A stretch of 64,000 nucleotides of DNA from Temnothorax longispinosus (Eukaryota > Arthropoda > Insecta > Hymenoptera > Formicidae): contig NC_092367.1 in the NCBI RefSeq assembly GCF_030848805.1, forward strand, positions 9,101,835-9,165,834, in the 5' to 3' direction. The translations under genes and the position numbers were made by a program. The notes below the pieces were generated by a model. It saw only the letters and a program-made list of their open reading frames with translations, did not search any database and was not told the DNA's origin. Numbering within the stretch: the first letter of the stretch is position 1; each line of letters begins with the position of its first letter. Shown here in pieces: positions 44,705 through 57,248 of the stretch.

Positions 44705-45965
44705 GGGACAATCCACGTCACTTTTACCCCCCATCTGTCCAAAATTGGTATGGACGGATTTTAATGACTAAGGGCGGAAAATGTTCGTCTTGAAAAGAGC
44801 TTTCGAAAGGCGTGTGGTATATATGCGCAATTCAACATGGCGTCATAGCTATGGCTGCTTAAAGGGATAAATTCAAAATTTCAGATTCAACATGACGCCA
44901 TGTTGAATTGCGCATATATGCCACACGCCTTTCGAAAGTTCTTTTCAAGACGAACATTTTCTGCCCTTAGTCATTAAAATCCGTCCATACCAATTTTAGA
45001 CAGATGGGGAGTAAGGACAATTTACGTCACTTTTACCCCCCATCTGTCCAAAATTTGTATGGACGGATTTTAATAATTAAGGGCGGAAAATGTTCGTCTT
45101 GAAAAGAGCATTCGAAAAGCGTGTGGCATATATGCGCAATTCAACATGGCGTCATGTTGAATCTGAAATTTTGAATTTATCCCTTTAAGCAGGCATAACT
45201 ATGACGCCATGTTAAATTGCGCATATATGCCACACGCCTTTCGAAAGTTCTTTTCAAGACGAACATTTTCTGCCCTTAGTCATTAAAATCCGTCCATATC
45301 AATTTTAGACAGATGGGGAGTAAGGACAATTTACGTCACTTTTACCCCCCATCTGTCCAAAATTTGTATGGACGGATTTTAATAATTAAGGGCGGAAAAT
45401 GTTCGTCTTGAAAAGAGCATTCGAAAAGCGTGTGGCATATATGCGCAATTCAACATGGCGTCATGTTGAATCTGAAATTTTGAATTTATCCCTTTAAGCA
45501 GGCATAACTATGACGCCATGTTAAATTGCGCATATATGCCACACGCCTTTCGAAAGCTCTTTTCAAGACAAACATTTTCCGCCCTTAGTCATTAAAATCT
45601 GTCCATACCAATTTTGGACAGATGAGGGGTAAAAGTGACGTGGATTGTCCTTTATCCCCCATTTATCCAAAATTGGTATAGACGGATTTTAATGACTAAG
45701 GGCGGAAAATGTTCGTCTTGAAAAGAGCTTTCGAAAGGCGTGTGGTATATATGCGCAATTCAACATGGCGTCATAGCTATGGCTGCTTAAAGGGATAAAT
45801 TCAAAATTTCAGATTCAACATGACGCCATGTTGAATTGCGCATATATGCCACACGCCTTTCGAAAGCTCTTTTCAAGACAAACATTTTCTGCCCTTAGTC
45901 ATTAAAATCCGTCCATACCAATTTTGGACAGATGGGGGGGGGGGGTAAAAGTGACGTGGATTGTC

Positions 45966-45967
<2 letters not shown>
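44705..45967. repeat. Tandem array of four hairpin MITEs
   Basis: Each unit of 309-327 bp (starting about 44705, 45015, 45324, 45651) is itself a palindrome: ggacaat..acgtcactttt, gtccaaaattggtatggacg, ggcgtgtgg.atatatgcgc, then its reverse. Units 2 and 3 are almost identical. A (TA)n tract follows at 45968-46008. Confidence 0.93.
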
Positions 45968-46008
<41 letters not shown>

Positions 46009-46011
<3 letters not shown>

Positions 46012-46454
46012 GTGAACAGGCTCCTTGATCTCCTCGGTATCAGCTCTCTGCTGTCAATATATAATACCTCTACAAAGTAAAAACACAGATTAATAGACAG
46101 ATAGCCAAAGGTCCGGGTTGAGACGAGACCAGCATTTCTCACTGGTTTCAGCGCCATACCGTGTAGCGGCCAATGCAGTAACTACGTTCTTGATAAAGCA
46201 GGTCATTTTCGGACGAAGTCGCTGTAACTCTTATAACTACAGTTTCGTTATCATCGTTATATTATCGCTGTGCAGATATAATATATATATGATAAAAAAG
46301 CTGCGCAACGACAATATAATGATAACGAATTGTTGTTAATAGTTATAGAATCAGAGCACTGATCTCTAAGCCGAGAACTCCGCGTGACGTGTTAGACAAG
46401 TTATATTTTGCAATCAAAATTAAGTATGTTAATTAATTGTTAAAACTTTCAGCC
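46009..46454. repeat. Mixed dispersed repeats
   Basis: gaacaggctccttgatctc (46014) recurs at 59619-59637. attaatagacagatagcca (46089) occurs inverted at 59200-59220. ctaagccgagaactc (46367) is inverted near 43666. No gene. Confidence 0.65.
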
Positions 46455-46938
46455 CTTAAAAGAAATTTGTTATGTCAATTGTAGTTAAAAAGATATTGAT
46501 GATTAACATAGAGTCTATTGCATCAAAGTTGCGACTTACGCATAGACGATTAATTAAAAAACTATGAAATTTTTTGTTATTTAAATTTAAGAGTTTTTTA
46601 GGTTGCTAAATATTAATCTGATGTTAAATTCAATTGATAAATTCAAAATGTCGGAGCCATATAGCGGCCGGATGTCAAAAGTAAAAATTATATCATTTTT
46701 ATGTTTAATATCCGCTATTTTTAATTAACTTTGCCATCCGATTAATATTGCGGTTATTTAAAAAAAACCTTTAACTTCAAATACATAATTAAAAAGTAAT
46801 TCATAAATTCTGAATGGTATATGTATTATAGTTGCAACTTCTTGACGCAATAGGATTCTGTGTTAATCTCGGTGTTAATAATCATGCATCAATTATATAT
46901 TTTTAATCATAAATGACATAAGAAATTTCTTTTAAGAA
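46455..46938. mobile_element. AT-rich foldback repeat, about 485 bp
   Basis: cttaaaagaaatttgttatg near 46455 is mirrored by cataagaaatttcttttaag near 46937, and the arms extend about 100 bp with mismatches (attgcatcaaagttgc versus its inverse near 46835). No ORF. Confidence 0.65.
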
Positions 46939-47115
46939 CAAATAAAGGATAAATATTTTAATTCGCGATGCTTCTTTAATAAACTTATTCAATTAGAATA
47001 GAATAGAATATATTTATTTCTGCCTTTCGACTTGAAATGGTTACACATACATATATCATACCTATAGACATTATACATTTTCATAATCCAACAAACAGAG
47101 CAAAATATTATAGCT

Positions 47116-50100
47116 TTAACAGTTTTCTGTCTCTGTATTTCGTTTTTCTCTTCTCTCCTCCAACTTCACCATCCATCTCTCTCCCTCTCCATTGCCATTC
47201 AAAATTTTTCTTACTCTCTCCCCCATTCCCCCTCCCATGTCATCGCCCCCCTCCCTCGCGCATCTCTCCAGCGTATGCTCCCAAGTTTCTTCCTCTGCCT
47301 CGCATACTCTGCAACTTCTTTTCTCTTCTGATTCCCAGTACCTCCCACCACGCATCTCGTTTCCTAGTCTGAATCTTGCTATCCTTGTTACCGATTTTTC
47401 TTTTCCTCCTCTTTCCAGATACTCAGGTCTTCCGATTTCTGCTATCTCTTTGTACCATCTGTTATATTTTGATTCTCTTATCTTTTCGTCTATCTCCTGT
47501 ACTTGTATGTCTCTATCTCTACCTTCTATCTCTTCTATGCTACTCCACCCTTCTTCTCTTTTCCTTTCTATCTCTTCCGCTGCATATCCTCTACACTCGT
47601 AAAACTTTCTACGTTCTACTTCCCATTTTGACTTCTCTTTCCTTACGTCCTTCTTTATTTCCTTCCAGCATGCTCTTGCTATTTCGTTTCCCCCTCCGTT
47701 TTCTAGTTTTTCTTCGTATCTCATTGCTCTTTTAGCCGCTTTTGTTCTCATCTTAATTCTTTTAGCCTCTTATCTTATCATATAACCCGGCGTGCACCAA
47801 TCTAATGCTAACGTCCATCTTATAAACCTCTCTTGTATCCTCTCTATATTCTTTCTTTCCTTCCATCCCCATACTTCTGCTCCATACATCGCCACACTTG
47901 CCACCAGCGAGTCAAAGAGTTTCATTCTTCTTTTCCAGTCTCCTCCAAAAATTCTTTTTCCTATTCCCCATACTTGCCTCATTGCAACTGTGGCTTTTCT
48001 TACTCTCTCTTTTATGTGTGCTTCTTGTCCTCCGTTTCTTTGAAATATGTATCCTAAGTAGCAAAATTCTTTTACCTCCTCTATTTGTTCTCCTTTCCAC
48101 TTCCATTCAACTTCTTTGGCTCTACCTCCTCCTTTCCTGAATCTCATGACTTTTGTTTTTCCAACATTCACTGTTAGTTTCCTTTTGTCGAAGTATTTTT
48201 CTAACCTCCTTATCATTTGCTTCATTTCCTCTTCTCTCTCTGCAATTGCCACTATGTCATCCGCGTATGCAAACGTCCATATTTTTGTATCTCCTATAAC
48301 TACCCCTCCCTCCTGCCCTTTTCTCATTACCTCCTCCAAGTCTGCCAGCAGCAATATAAATAGTAGCGCACTCAGAGGGCATCCCTGCCTTACGCCGTTT
48401 ACTGTCCAAAAGCACGGTCCTTTTTCTCCATTACATCTAATCACGCTTTTTGTTTCTTTATACAGCTCTTTAATTCTATCTCTCAGTCTTTTGCTTATTC
48501 CATTCTTCTCCATTACCTTCCATAATATTTCCCTATCAACTGAGTCAAATGCTGCCTTCAGATCTATAAATGTTGCCACTAACTTCCCTCTTTCCTTGCT
48601 AATCGCTCTTCCTATTACATAGTTTAATGTGTATATATTTTCTATCGTTCCTTTTCCTTTCCTGAATCCTGTTTGCGTCTCCGGTATTAGCTTCTTCTCT
48701 TCTATCTCCTTCTCTAGTCGTTTGGCTAAAATAGCTGCGTATATTTTGTAGCTCGTGTTCATCAGTGTTACACCTCTGTAGTCTCCTGCTTCTTTTCCTT
48801 CCCCTTTCTTTACTATGGGAACAATTATTCCTTCATTCCAGTCTTCTATCATTTCCCCTTTTCTCCATGCCATGTCACATATCTTCCATATTGCTTCCTT
48901 TAATCTGCTTCCTCCGTTTGCCCATACCTCGTTTGGCATTCCATCCGCTCCTGCTGCTTTTCTATTTTTCATCTCCTTTATTATTTCTTCTACCTCCTCT
49001 CTTCTTATTCCTTCTTGATTTTCGCAACTATCTCCTGTTTCTTGTTTTTCCTTTGCCGTCTCCTGCTTCGTTCCTACGCCTCCTAGTAACTTCTTAAAAT
49101 GCTCGTTCCATTGTTCCTCGCTTATTTCTTCATTCATTTCCTTTCTATGTTTCCTTTCTCTATTTATGAATCTCCATACCTCTTTTTTATTTTTTGCGTT
49201 CCTTGCTTCTTCTATAATTCTTTCTTTTTCCTTCTCTTTTTTTTCTTTTATCATTTCCCTGTATTCTTTCCTCTTCTTTATATATTCTGCTTTTTCTTCT
49301 TCCCCTTTTTTCCACTTTCTTAGCCTCTCTTTTGCTTCTCTTCTTAGTTCCACACACTGTCCGTCCCACCATTTATTTTTTCTCTTCGCTTTATTGTCTA
49401 TTCTAATTTCTTTCCAGCTTACCGCCCTTGTTACTGCATTTTTTATTTCTTCCATGAGCTCCTCCGGGTTCACTCCATCTATGGTTTTTTCTTCGATCTT
49501 TTCTCTATATCTTTCTACAGCTTCTTTAGACCAGTTCATTACTTTTTTCGTTTTCTTCTCCTCCCTTTTTCTTTCTTCTATTTCCTCCGCTATTTCTAGT
49601 GCTACATATTGGTGGTCTGAATCTATCTGCTCTCCAATTCTTACCTCTTCTGTTCTTTCCCATAGCTCCTGATTTCCTATTATATAGTCTATTACTGTCT
49701 CTCCTCTCTCTCCGGTAAAGGTGAACTTTCCTTCTTTATCTCCCTTAGTTCCATTTAGTATTCCTAGCCCTTCTTCTTCCAGAAATTCTATCAGTTTTTT
49801 TCCTTCTGCATTTATTTCTTTGTCTTTTGATTTTCTTTCTTCTCCAAAGATGTCCATAATTCCTCCTTTTTCCCCTGTTCTTGCATTAAAGTCGCCTCCT
49901 ATTATTATTCGCTCTCCTATGCCTCCTTCGTTCGTATATTCTTTTATTAATCTTATTTTTTTGTCAATGTCATTATTTACGTATACACTAATAATCTTCC
50001 ATTCTCCCTCTTTTGTTCTTACAATTCTTTCCACTATTCCTTCCTCTTCTCTCTCTATTCTTCCTTCTACTTTGAGCCCTTTTCTTACTCCGGTAATTAT

Positions 50101-50310
50101 CCCTCCTCTTGCTCTTCCTCTTTTCTTTTCTCTTGTCGCTGGTTGGCATTTCCATACATATCTTTCTGGCATTATTTTTTTTACTTTGCTCCACTCTTTT
50201 TCTTCTACCCATGTTTCTAAGAGTGTTATTATGTCCCACTCTTCCACTACCTTCCAAAACCCTTCATTTTTCCCTTTTAGTCCCGCTATGTTCCAGAAGC
50301 CTACTGTCAT
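47116..50310 (-). pseudogene. LINE ORF2 (endonuclease-RT-zinc finger) with one nonsense codon
   Basis: This protein nicks the target and reverse-transcribes the element RNA. From 50310: apurinic-type endonuclease (MTVGFWNIAGLKGKNEGFW, LLETWVEE, GDFNARTGEKG, IDSDHQYVALEI) over about residues 1-240. A charged linker follows. RT is at about 450-760 (KAAGADGMPNEVW, DYRGVTLMNTSYKIYA, LIPETQTGFRKGKGT, TFIDLKAAFDSVDRE, GVRQGCPLSALLF) with the catalytic AYADDIV near 680. Then LGYIFQRNGG and MYGAEVWGW. A TAA at 47770-47772 interrupts the frame after CTPGYMIR. The same frame continues to 47116 with the C-terminal region, including a Cys-His motif (CRVCEAEEETWEHTLERC). No frameshift is visible, so a single substitution separates it from an intact ORF of about 1064 codons. 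The clade is uncertain. Confidence 0.93.
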
Positions 50311-50400
50311 TCCTCTTTGCTCTTCTGCTATCCGCTTCTTCTTTCCTTCCGTTCTTCTCCTTTTTCCTCCTCTTCTCCTTCGTACAGTCTTCTCATTTTC

Positions 50401-51141
50401 TCATTTTCTTCCAGTCTCCTTTCCTTCTTGTTCTCTTTGAAATCTTCTTCCATCTTCCAGTTTTTCTTCGCTTTCATTCCATTTCTTTTCGTGGCCGTCT
50501 ATCCATATTTTTTGGTATCCTAATGTTGCTCTTTTCCCTTTCTCCCTCTCCTCCTTCACTATACTCCATAATTTTCCTTGAATTTTTCTCTCCGTTACTG
50601 TCATGTCATCATCTATGTATATCTTTTTCTCTATCCCCATCTTCTTTCTGTTTATCATTATCTCTCTCTTGTCCTCCCACCTATTCATCCTTACTAGTGT
50701 CATTTTGTTTTCTCGTCTGCCGATTATTTGTACCTCGTCCACTTCTACTTCTTTTTTGGTGATTTCTTTTAGCAGCTTTCCAATCTTCTCTCTTCTCTCA
50801 CCTCCGTCTTCAATTTCCGCTCCTTTTATTATTATATTATTTCTTCTTTTTTTCCTTTCTTCTAATTCGTTTTTTCTTTCTATCTCCTTCATTTTCTTTA
50901 ACAGCTCATTGTACTCCTTTCCTCCCTCTCTCCTCTTCTCCGCCTCCTCCATTCTCTCCTCCAGCTGTTTTACTCTTTTTTCTATACCGGTTTTCAGCTT
51001 CTCCCATATCGTTTCGCTTTTTCTGTATTCTTCTCTCACATCTTGTATCTCTTTCATCAGTTCCTCCTTATTTTTCTTTCTTTCTTTCTCTTGATCCTCC
51101 AATTTGGTCAGTATTTCCTTCAGTATTTCTCCTGTCTCCAT
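50401..51141 (-). CDS. LINE ORF1, coiled-coil plus RRM-like RNA-binding protein
   Basis: ORF1 proteins of this type coat the element RNA as trimers. The 246-residue frame has a long Glu/Lys-rich coiled-coil (about 1-105, METGEILKEILTKLEDQEKE onward). An RRM-like segment follows (RRNNIIIKGAEIEDGGERRE, EVQIIGRRENKMTLVRM, about 105-175). Then comes a C-terminal domain resembling L1 ORF1p (IYIDDDMTVTERKIQ, GYQKIWIDG). It ends 90 bases before the ORF2 start. It is fully open and in the expected order, which supports this Met as the start. The charged composition follows the purine-rich coding strand. Confidence 0.88.
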   Translation of the reverse strand: METGEILKEILTKLEDQEKERKKNKEELMKEIQDVREEYRKSETIWEKLKTGIEKRVKQLEERMEEAEKRREGGKEYNELLKKMKEIERKNELEERKKRRNNIIIKGAEIEDGGERREKIGKLLKEITKKEVEVDEVQIIGRRENKMTLVRMNRWEDKREIMINRKKMGIEKKIYIDDDMTVTERKIQGKLWSIVKEEREKGKRATLGYQKIWIDGHEKKWNESEEKLEDGRRFQREQEGKETGRK

Positions 51142-51426
51142 GCTTTCCTTTTCGTGTCTCTAAACACCCGATTTTTATTTCCTATGTCCTTTCTCCATTC
51201 TCCGGGCCTCTCCTAACCTCCAAATTGCCGCCGCAACAGCTATTCGACAATCTTCCTTCCGCTTCCTCCGCTCTGCTTGCCTTCTTTTCTCTCTGCCCTA
51301 TTGCACTTTGCGCATGCAACTGTCTGAAAACAGAGTCGCCCTAAGGCGATATCACGGCAGAAAACTTCTAATGAATTTATGCAAATGACATGCGTGCTTC
51401 TCCTTATACTTACTCGGTCGGTAACC
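51142..51426 (-). promoter_or_regulatory. LINE 5' UTR / internal promoter region
   Basis: 285 bases between the 15-bp duplication and the ORF1 start. A complete 5' end implies it contains the element's promoter; no specific motif is identified. Confidence 0.55.
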
Positions 51427-51441
51427 AAACTTATTCAATTA

Positions 51442-51971
51442 ATTATATTTATTATTTATACCGTCGTGTAGGAAAGGTTCATGTTTGTATATATTAATTA
51501 AAATTTCTAAAATAAACTTTTATATAATTTTCCTGGTAATTTCATAAAATTAATATTTTCATCAAATTAAACTGCCAAATACGGTCAGGCTGAATTTTGT
51601 TCACTTATATAGTAACAATTTTTCGTGCGAATTTTAAAAGTATATTCTTTAAATTCGTTTCGTCAACTACACGCGCCGTACTTTCAATCTTGAAACGCAG
51701 TCTGAAACTGAAACGTACAATCACATAATTAAATTGATATAATCAATTTAACAATACCGATACTATACCCATCTCCACACACACTACAAAGAATGTTACG
51801 GAAATATTTTTAAATTATAATTTATAAAATTATTGACTATAATTTTTATTTTTCTTTAAATTTTAATTAATATCTAATATTTTAAATTTCAGTTTATAAA
51901 ATTAATTTTTATTTTATTATTAATTTCTTAAATTTTAATTTATTAATTTAATCAAGAAATATATTTTTCAC
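51442..51971. other. AT-rich DNA, no gene
   Basis: Only A/T-rich sequence with short attaat/ttaaat repeats is seen. Confidence 0.55.
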
Positions 51972-53036
51972 ATATCGACTGATATCTTTCGGGAGGTCGT
52001 ATCTTACACAATTCGAGGTCGATTTTACACAATTTCCGATTTTTCTGCTTAAGGACGTTCTCCGGCTCCAGTCGTGCTCAACTTGTATTCGGCGTGGTTA
52101 AAAAGATGTTTATATGTATACAAAATATTATATAATAACATCTAAAAAATTCACGCGTGAGAACTCATGCGGCGTTGCCAAGTAACTGACGCCTCTTCTC
52201 TTCTATCACTCTGAACCGAGCGAAAAATTCATCAAATCGCGTACTTTACACAAGTATTTCTCGAAAACGAGTACCGCAAGGGTATTGACACTTAATTGCA
52301 TATTATTTATTTTATTTTTATGGAGCATCATATACTAATTTTTCAAAAACATTTAGAGAAAACTTTTTTCACAATTTTTTATAATGTCTCTTATTTTACA
52401 ATAGTTCGGAATAAGAATTACATGTTAAAAGTTGAAATTTTGAAACATAGTATCTCGATGTTTAATACCGCAAAAGGTATTGAAATGTATACTATCGCAT
52501 AAAGCACATCTAAAAATTAACGTATATTCACAGTTTTAAAAAAATCTAGAGAAAATCGATTTTCCGGAGAACGACTTAAACGCTCGGTCAGGCAACCCCG
52601 AAGCTAAGTGTCTACATCCTATCTTGAAATAAATTACCAAAAATGAATTATAGTTGTCGAAAATTTCTCGTGTTTTCTCGTATTTTTAGATACGACAAAT
52701 TTGCATTTCAAAATTATAATCAAATGAACAAGATACGACATATTTATTTTTAAATGACAATAATAAATGTTATTTAAAAATAAATATGTCGTATTTTGTT
52801 CATTCGATTACAATTTTGAAGTGCGTCGTATCTATAAAAATTGCGTTTTTGCGTTTGTTTCCCACGAATAATATCAAATTAAACAATAAAGCTGTATTTT
52901 AATTCCAAATCACTATATGCTTTTGAACAGTAAAGCAAACTATCTTGTTTGTTGCTTATCAACGAAACAAAAATTTACGAATCCTGTAAAGTGACAGTTT
53001 TTGATATACGATCTCCCGAAAGATATCAGTCGATAT
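51972..53036. mobile_element. Element with 31-bp inverted ends around 1 kb of non-coding DNA
   Basis: atatcgactgatatctttcg (51972) is inverted at 53006-53036. A strong inner hairpin lies at 52685-52835 (taaaaataaatatgtcgtat and its mirror). The ORF at 52296-52502 shows no domain. Confidence 0.7.
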
Positions 53037-54229
53037 ACGATAGAAACAATAAAAAATATGAACAGGAAACTAGATTTTGTCATTGTTGAAATGGAATTCG
53101 AACTTGTAAAGATCTATAAACGATAAAACATTTATGTTATTGAGTTATTGATTATTTTTACTGCCCAATCTATTGTAAGTATATGCAAAAGTTAAGTAAA
53201 AAAGCAAAACAAATGTAGGTAATGCGTTAAACATATTTTAATGTACGTTGCTTTTTAGTATTATATTAAGTGTTATTTGCAATTGGAAACAAAGTTCTTT
53301 GGAAGTTTTAAACATCATCGCAGGTAATGACCATTACATGATTTATCGGGAAGATAAGTAGAGGAAGATTTTTCAATTTTAAAATATTTATTGTTTTATA
53401 ATAAAACATTACATTTCATTCTCTCACTTTATGAGATTTTACATTATTTTATATCACGTTTCACTTTATTGATAATTGGATTTGCCACAAAGAACCCTGT
53501 CTATTTTAGAACCCTCGTGTCTAACAACGAGACTTTGCTAAAATAAAAAATTATTGTTATTCTACAATCAATTATTTTGAATATCCCTGACTCACATCCA
53601 GAAACTTGCAATTAGCTGGATCAGTAGTAACAAATTTATTTGCATAAAGTACTTCAATTGATATATTAAAATAGTTTATTATCCGTCATCACAGGGAGAT
53701 GCCTAGGACGTCAAAAAATCGAATGAAACAAAGCCATTTCGTACATTTTCTAATTTTTTGAAGAGTGTATCTCTGATCGGTATTAACTTACAATAAAGGA
53801 TTATGTTTATACAGAAATATTTCAATCATCTAACAATAATCTTTCATTTTAAGTCTCGTTACTATACGAGGGGCCTAAAACCTTTATAAAAATGAGCAAA
53901 ATTCTTTGTAAGTGCAGAGTTTAATCCCAAATTGGCAACAATTTGCTATTAATTTACTTACTGGATTATAAACACGCTGCTGTATTACAGACGGGTTGCA
54001 ATCATATCTATACCCATTAGAGAATAGATATTTTGTACTCTAAACGGTAAGATATATAAATGCACCCATGTGCACATATAAGTAGCAATTTACTCCATTT
54101 GCACGAATTCTTGTAACACAGTGCACAAAATGACACTAATGCAGATAGATGAGCGAGCGTATATTTTATTTGCACATTATAAACAGCGCTAAGCGCAGAA
54201 TGCATTTTGACAGTAGTCACTGCGGCAAT
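53037..54229. other. 1.2 kb without a recognised feature
   Basis: AT-rich, with short ORFs only (54017-54220 minus has no domain). May be unique host DNA. Confidence 0.45.
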
Positions 54230-54757
54230 TTAAAATCAATTTAATATAAGAACGCCATCAAGTCCGAGCTAGGATCTAAGTAGCAAATAATTTCCGTGTG
54301 AATTTCCAATACTATTTCCAACTAAACTGCGCGCCAACGAATTGTCGGTCTTGAAACACAGCTTCTTCGTTAGAACAGTAAATTTACTTAAATAAATCGC
54401 AAATCGATTTAATTTTTGATGCTGATACAAATCGTATCTAACATCCAATCTCTAACAACACATCGTATCTAACAAAAAACCCTGACTGAGATAATATTTT
54501 TTCGCAATAAATTCTTTACAGTAATATTCGGGGGAAGGAGGATGTTAGATACGATTTGTATCAGCATCAAAAATTAAATCAATTTGCGATTTATTTAAGT
54601 GAATTTATTGTTCTAACGAAGAAGCTATGTTTCAAGACCGACAATTCGTTGGCGCGCAGTTTAGTTGGAAATAGTATTGGAAATTTACACGGAAATTATT
54701 TGCTACTTAGATCCTAGCTCGGACTTGATGGCGTTCTTATATTAAATTAATTTTAAA
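54230..54757. mobile_element. Foldback repeat with about 210-bp arms
   Basis: The left arm (54230-54440; ataagaacgccatcaagtcc) and right arm (54545-54757) are inverted and nearly identical. The unpaired centre is about 100 bp. Confidence 0.9.
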
Positions 54758-55923
54758 TCTTAGAATCCTATTACTATTATTATTACCCTGATGGAAATAT
54801 TTTACTGAATATAATGGAATTTTATTGAAATTCTGTCTCAATAGACCCAGATGAAAATATTTTGCTGAAAGTACTATGAAATTGATGATAAATGAAATGA
54901 AAGTTATTGAAAAATTACTGAATATATTTCAAAATAAATCATAATTTTCTTTATGAAATTTAATGTAAATACTATGAAATATAAGAAAAATTAAACTATA
55001 CTGTTGAAAAATAATAAAACTGAGTCCTTGCTCGTTTAGTCGCTTTTTGGAATTGAAGCATAGAAGCCTTCGTTAATTTGAGAATTTAGCTGATGCTAAT
55101 TCGAGTTTATAAGACTATAAGTCTACTTTTTGTTGAGAATTACTACTTTTTTATGTCACAGTTTTAAAGAATTCGATTTTTACTTAATTTATAGATTTTT
55201 TACTACTTGACTATTACATAGCTTGACTTCGGAAAATTTTTTGACACGCAATGATTAAGGCCGTTTGCTTCACATTTTTCAGCCTTCTAACACGATTTTT
55301 CTCGCTATTAAACGAATAATTATTTTTTAAGTTTTAATTGTTAACAACTCTCTAATTAAATTTATAGTTTGACCACGCATACATTTCAACTATTTGTTAA
55401 TCGGTTTTTTGGGCTTTCAACTTGATTTGGCTTCTTAATAACTCCATGTAATTTGTATACTATAATTATTAATATTAAGAAAGTAAAAACGACCACTATG
55501 ATTTAAATCAATAGAGAGGATAAATTCCATAATAAAAATGCTATAATTATTAATTAATGTTAATCTTATGATGTTAAACTTCCTTTTAATTGATTTCGTC
55601 TCTCGACGGATTTTTTATGTAACGGGATATTATTATGATAATGTATTACAGTTAATTAGAGGGATTTATTTGATTGATTGAAAAAGTCTCTGTAAAGCAC
55701 GAAACGCTCCCAGTTATTTTGACGGAATATTAAACTATAATATTATTTAGAATCCTGTTGTTCGGTATTGGCTCTTGTTTTATCTAAATATAAACTATAT
55801 TTAACTTAGGTAGTAATATAAACTAGAAAAATTATTTGACAATCATTAAAATTATTCACATATTTTCCAACAACTTTAGGAAAGTTAACGATTTGCTCAT
55901 AAAAAAATAAAAAATTATTTTCA
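54758..55923. other. 1.2 kb AT-rich DNA without a gene
   Basis: Degenerate gaaatattttactga-like repeats occur at 54790-54990. Nothing else is recognised. Confidence 0.45.
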
Positions 55924-57175
55924 AAGGAGGAGGGTCCCTAAGGCCTGTTTTCGGCACCCCTTCAAAATTGGACCAAAATGGCTGGAATCACTTCCTTATA
56001 CCCTTGGAAGTAATATTTAGTCAATTCCAGCCTAAACGGAAGTATGTAGAGTGTATACTTCAAGTATACATGGTGCATCAGCGCGCCCGTATCAAGCATT
56101 TTTTTGGAAAACTAAGCGTTTTTGAGAAAAATGTTTCAGATAAAAGTTGTATGGTTTCAAGGGGGACATAAGATGGTGTCATTGGTTTGACCGTGGATAG
56201 TCATTTGAAGGTCACGTGAATGTCGATTTCAATATTTTATATAGAACCCCCTATTTTTTTACATATCTTTAATTGTAGCTTATTTCGAGAGCTTTCCAAA
56301 ACACTCATAACTAAATCATTTTTCATTAAGTACTTTGCGAGTTATGAGGCTTCTTACAGATAGATTTGTAGAAACGTTACTTAAGGAGATCCGAGATTGA
56401 AATCATATTATTCATTCTTGTTGATTCTCCACACGTGAACAGTAAAATCGTAAACGTAATCTTCCTTTAAGAAGCCACGTAGAGTGGGGTGTTGGATTTA
56501 CGTGAGTCCCCTTGCCTGTCACTTTTTGGGGTGCTAGATTAAAAAAGTGAGTCCCCTTGCCTCTCTCTTTTTGGAGTGCTTGATTAAGGTAAGTCCCCTT
56601 GCCTCTCACCTTTTGGGGTGCTTGTTAAGGTGAGTCCCCTTGCCTCTCACCTTTTGGGGTGCTTGATTAAGGTGAGTCCCCTTGCCTCTCACCTTTTGGG
56701 GTGCTTGATTAAGGTGAGTCCCCTTGCCTCTCACCTTTTGGGGTGCTTGGTTAAGGTGAGTCCCCTTGCCTCTCACCTTTTGGGGTGCTTGGTTAAGGTA
56801 AGTCCCCTTGCCTCTCACCTTTTGGGGTGCTTGATTAAGGTGAGTCCCCTTGCCTCTCACCTTTTGGGGTGCTTGGTTAAGGTGAGTCTGATGAAATGAC
56901 TATTCAAGGTCAAACCAATGACACCATCTTATGTCCCCCTTGAAACCATACAACTTTTATCTGAAACATTTTTCTCAATAACGCTTAGTTTTCCAAAAAA
57001 TGCTTGATACGGGCGCGCTGATGCACCATGTATACTTGAAGTATACACTCTAAATACTTCCGTTTAGGCTGGAATTGACTAAATATTACTTCCAAGGGTA
57101 TAAGGAAGTGATTCCAGCCATTTTGGCCCAATTTTGAAGGGGTGCCGAAAACAGGCCTTAGGGACCCTCCTCCTT
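55924..57175. mobile_element. Foldback element with about 280-bp arms around a minisatellite
   Basis: aaggaggagggtccctaagg (55924) is inverted at the right end. Arms 55924-56200 and 56897-57175 are about 95% identical by eye. The centre holds a 42-bp minisatellite (56502-56888). Confidence 0.92.
56502..56888. repeat. 42-bp minisatellite, nine to ten units
   Basis: The unit is gtgagtccccttgcctctca, ccttttggggtgcttgatta, ag. The unit length is 14 codons, so long ORFs appear on both strands (56606-56860 and 56618-56899); they are not genes. Confidence 0.95.
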
Positions 57176-57245
57176 ACAAAATAAGTTTTCTTTATCATTA
57201 TATAATAACAATAGTATTAAGTGTTCATTAATCCTCGGTCTCGGC

Positions 57246-57248
<3 letters not shown>

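Larger units (their letters stand above)
46981..51441 (-). mobile_element. Full-length LINE, 4.43 kb, with 15-bp target duplication
   Basis: aaacttattcaatta occurs at 46981-46995 and 51427-51441. Between them lies a minus-strand non-LTR element: 5' UTR (51142-51426), ORF1, a 90-base gap, ORF2, a 3' UTR and a tail of ATTCT units (about 46996-47013). The coding strand is strikingly purine-rich. Confidence 0.95.

Noticed and set aside
47192..51094. Numerous plus-strand ORFs rich in Ser, Phe and Leu
   Set aside because: They are the complement of the purine-rich LINE ORF1 and ORF2 on the minus strand.
56502..56888. CRISPR-like regular repeats
   Set aside because: Units are contiguous without variable spacers, and the DNA is clearly eukaryotic.
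56606..56899. Repeat proteins on both strands with 14-residue units
   Set aside because: The 42-bp minisatellite unit is divisible by three, so open frames arise automatically.
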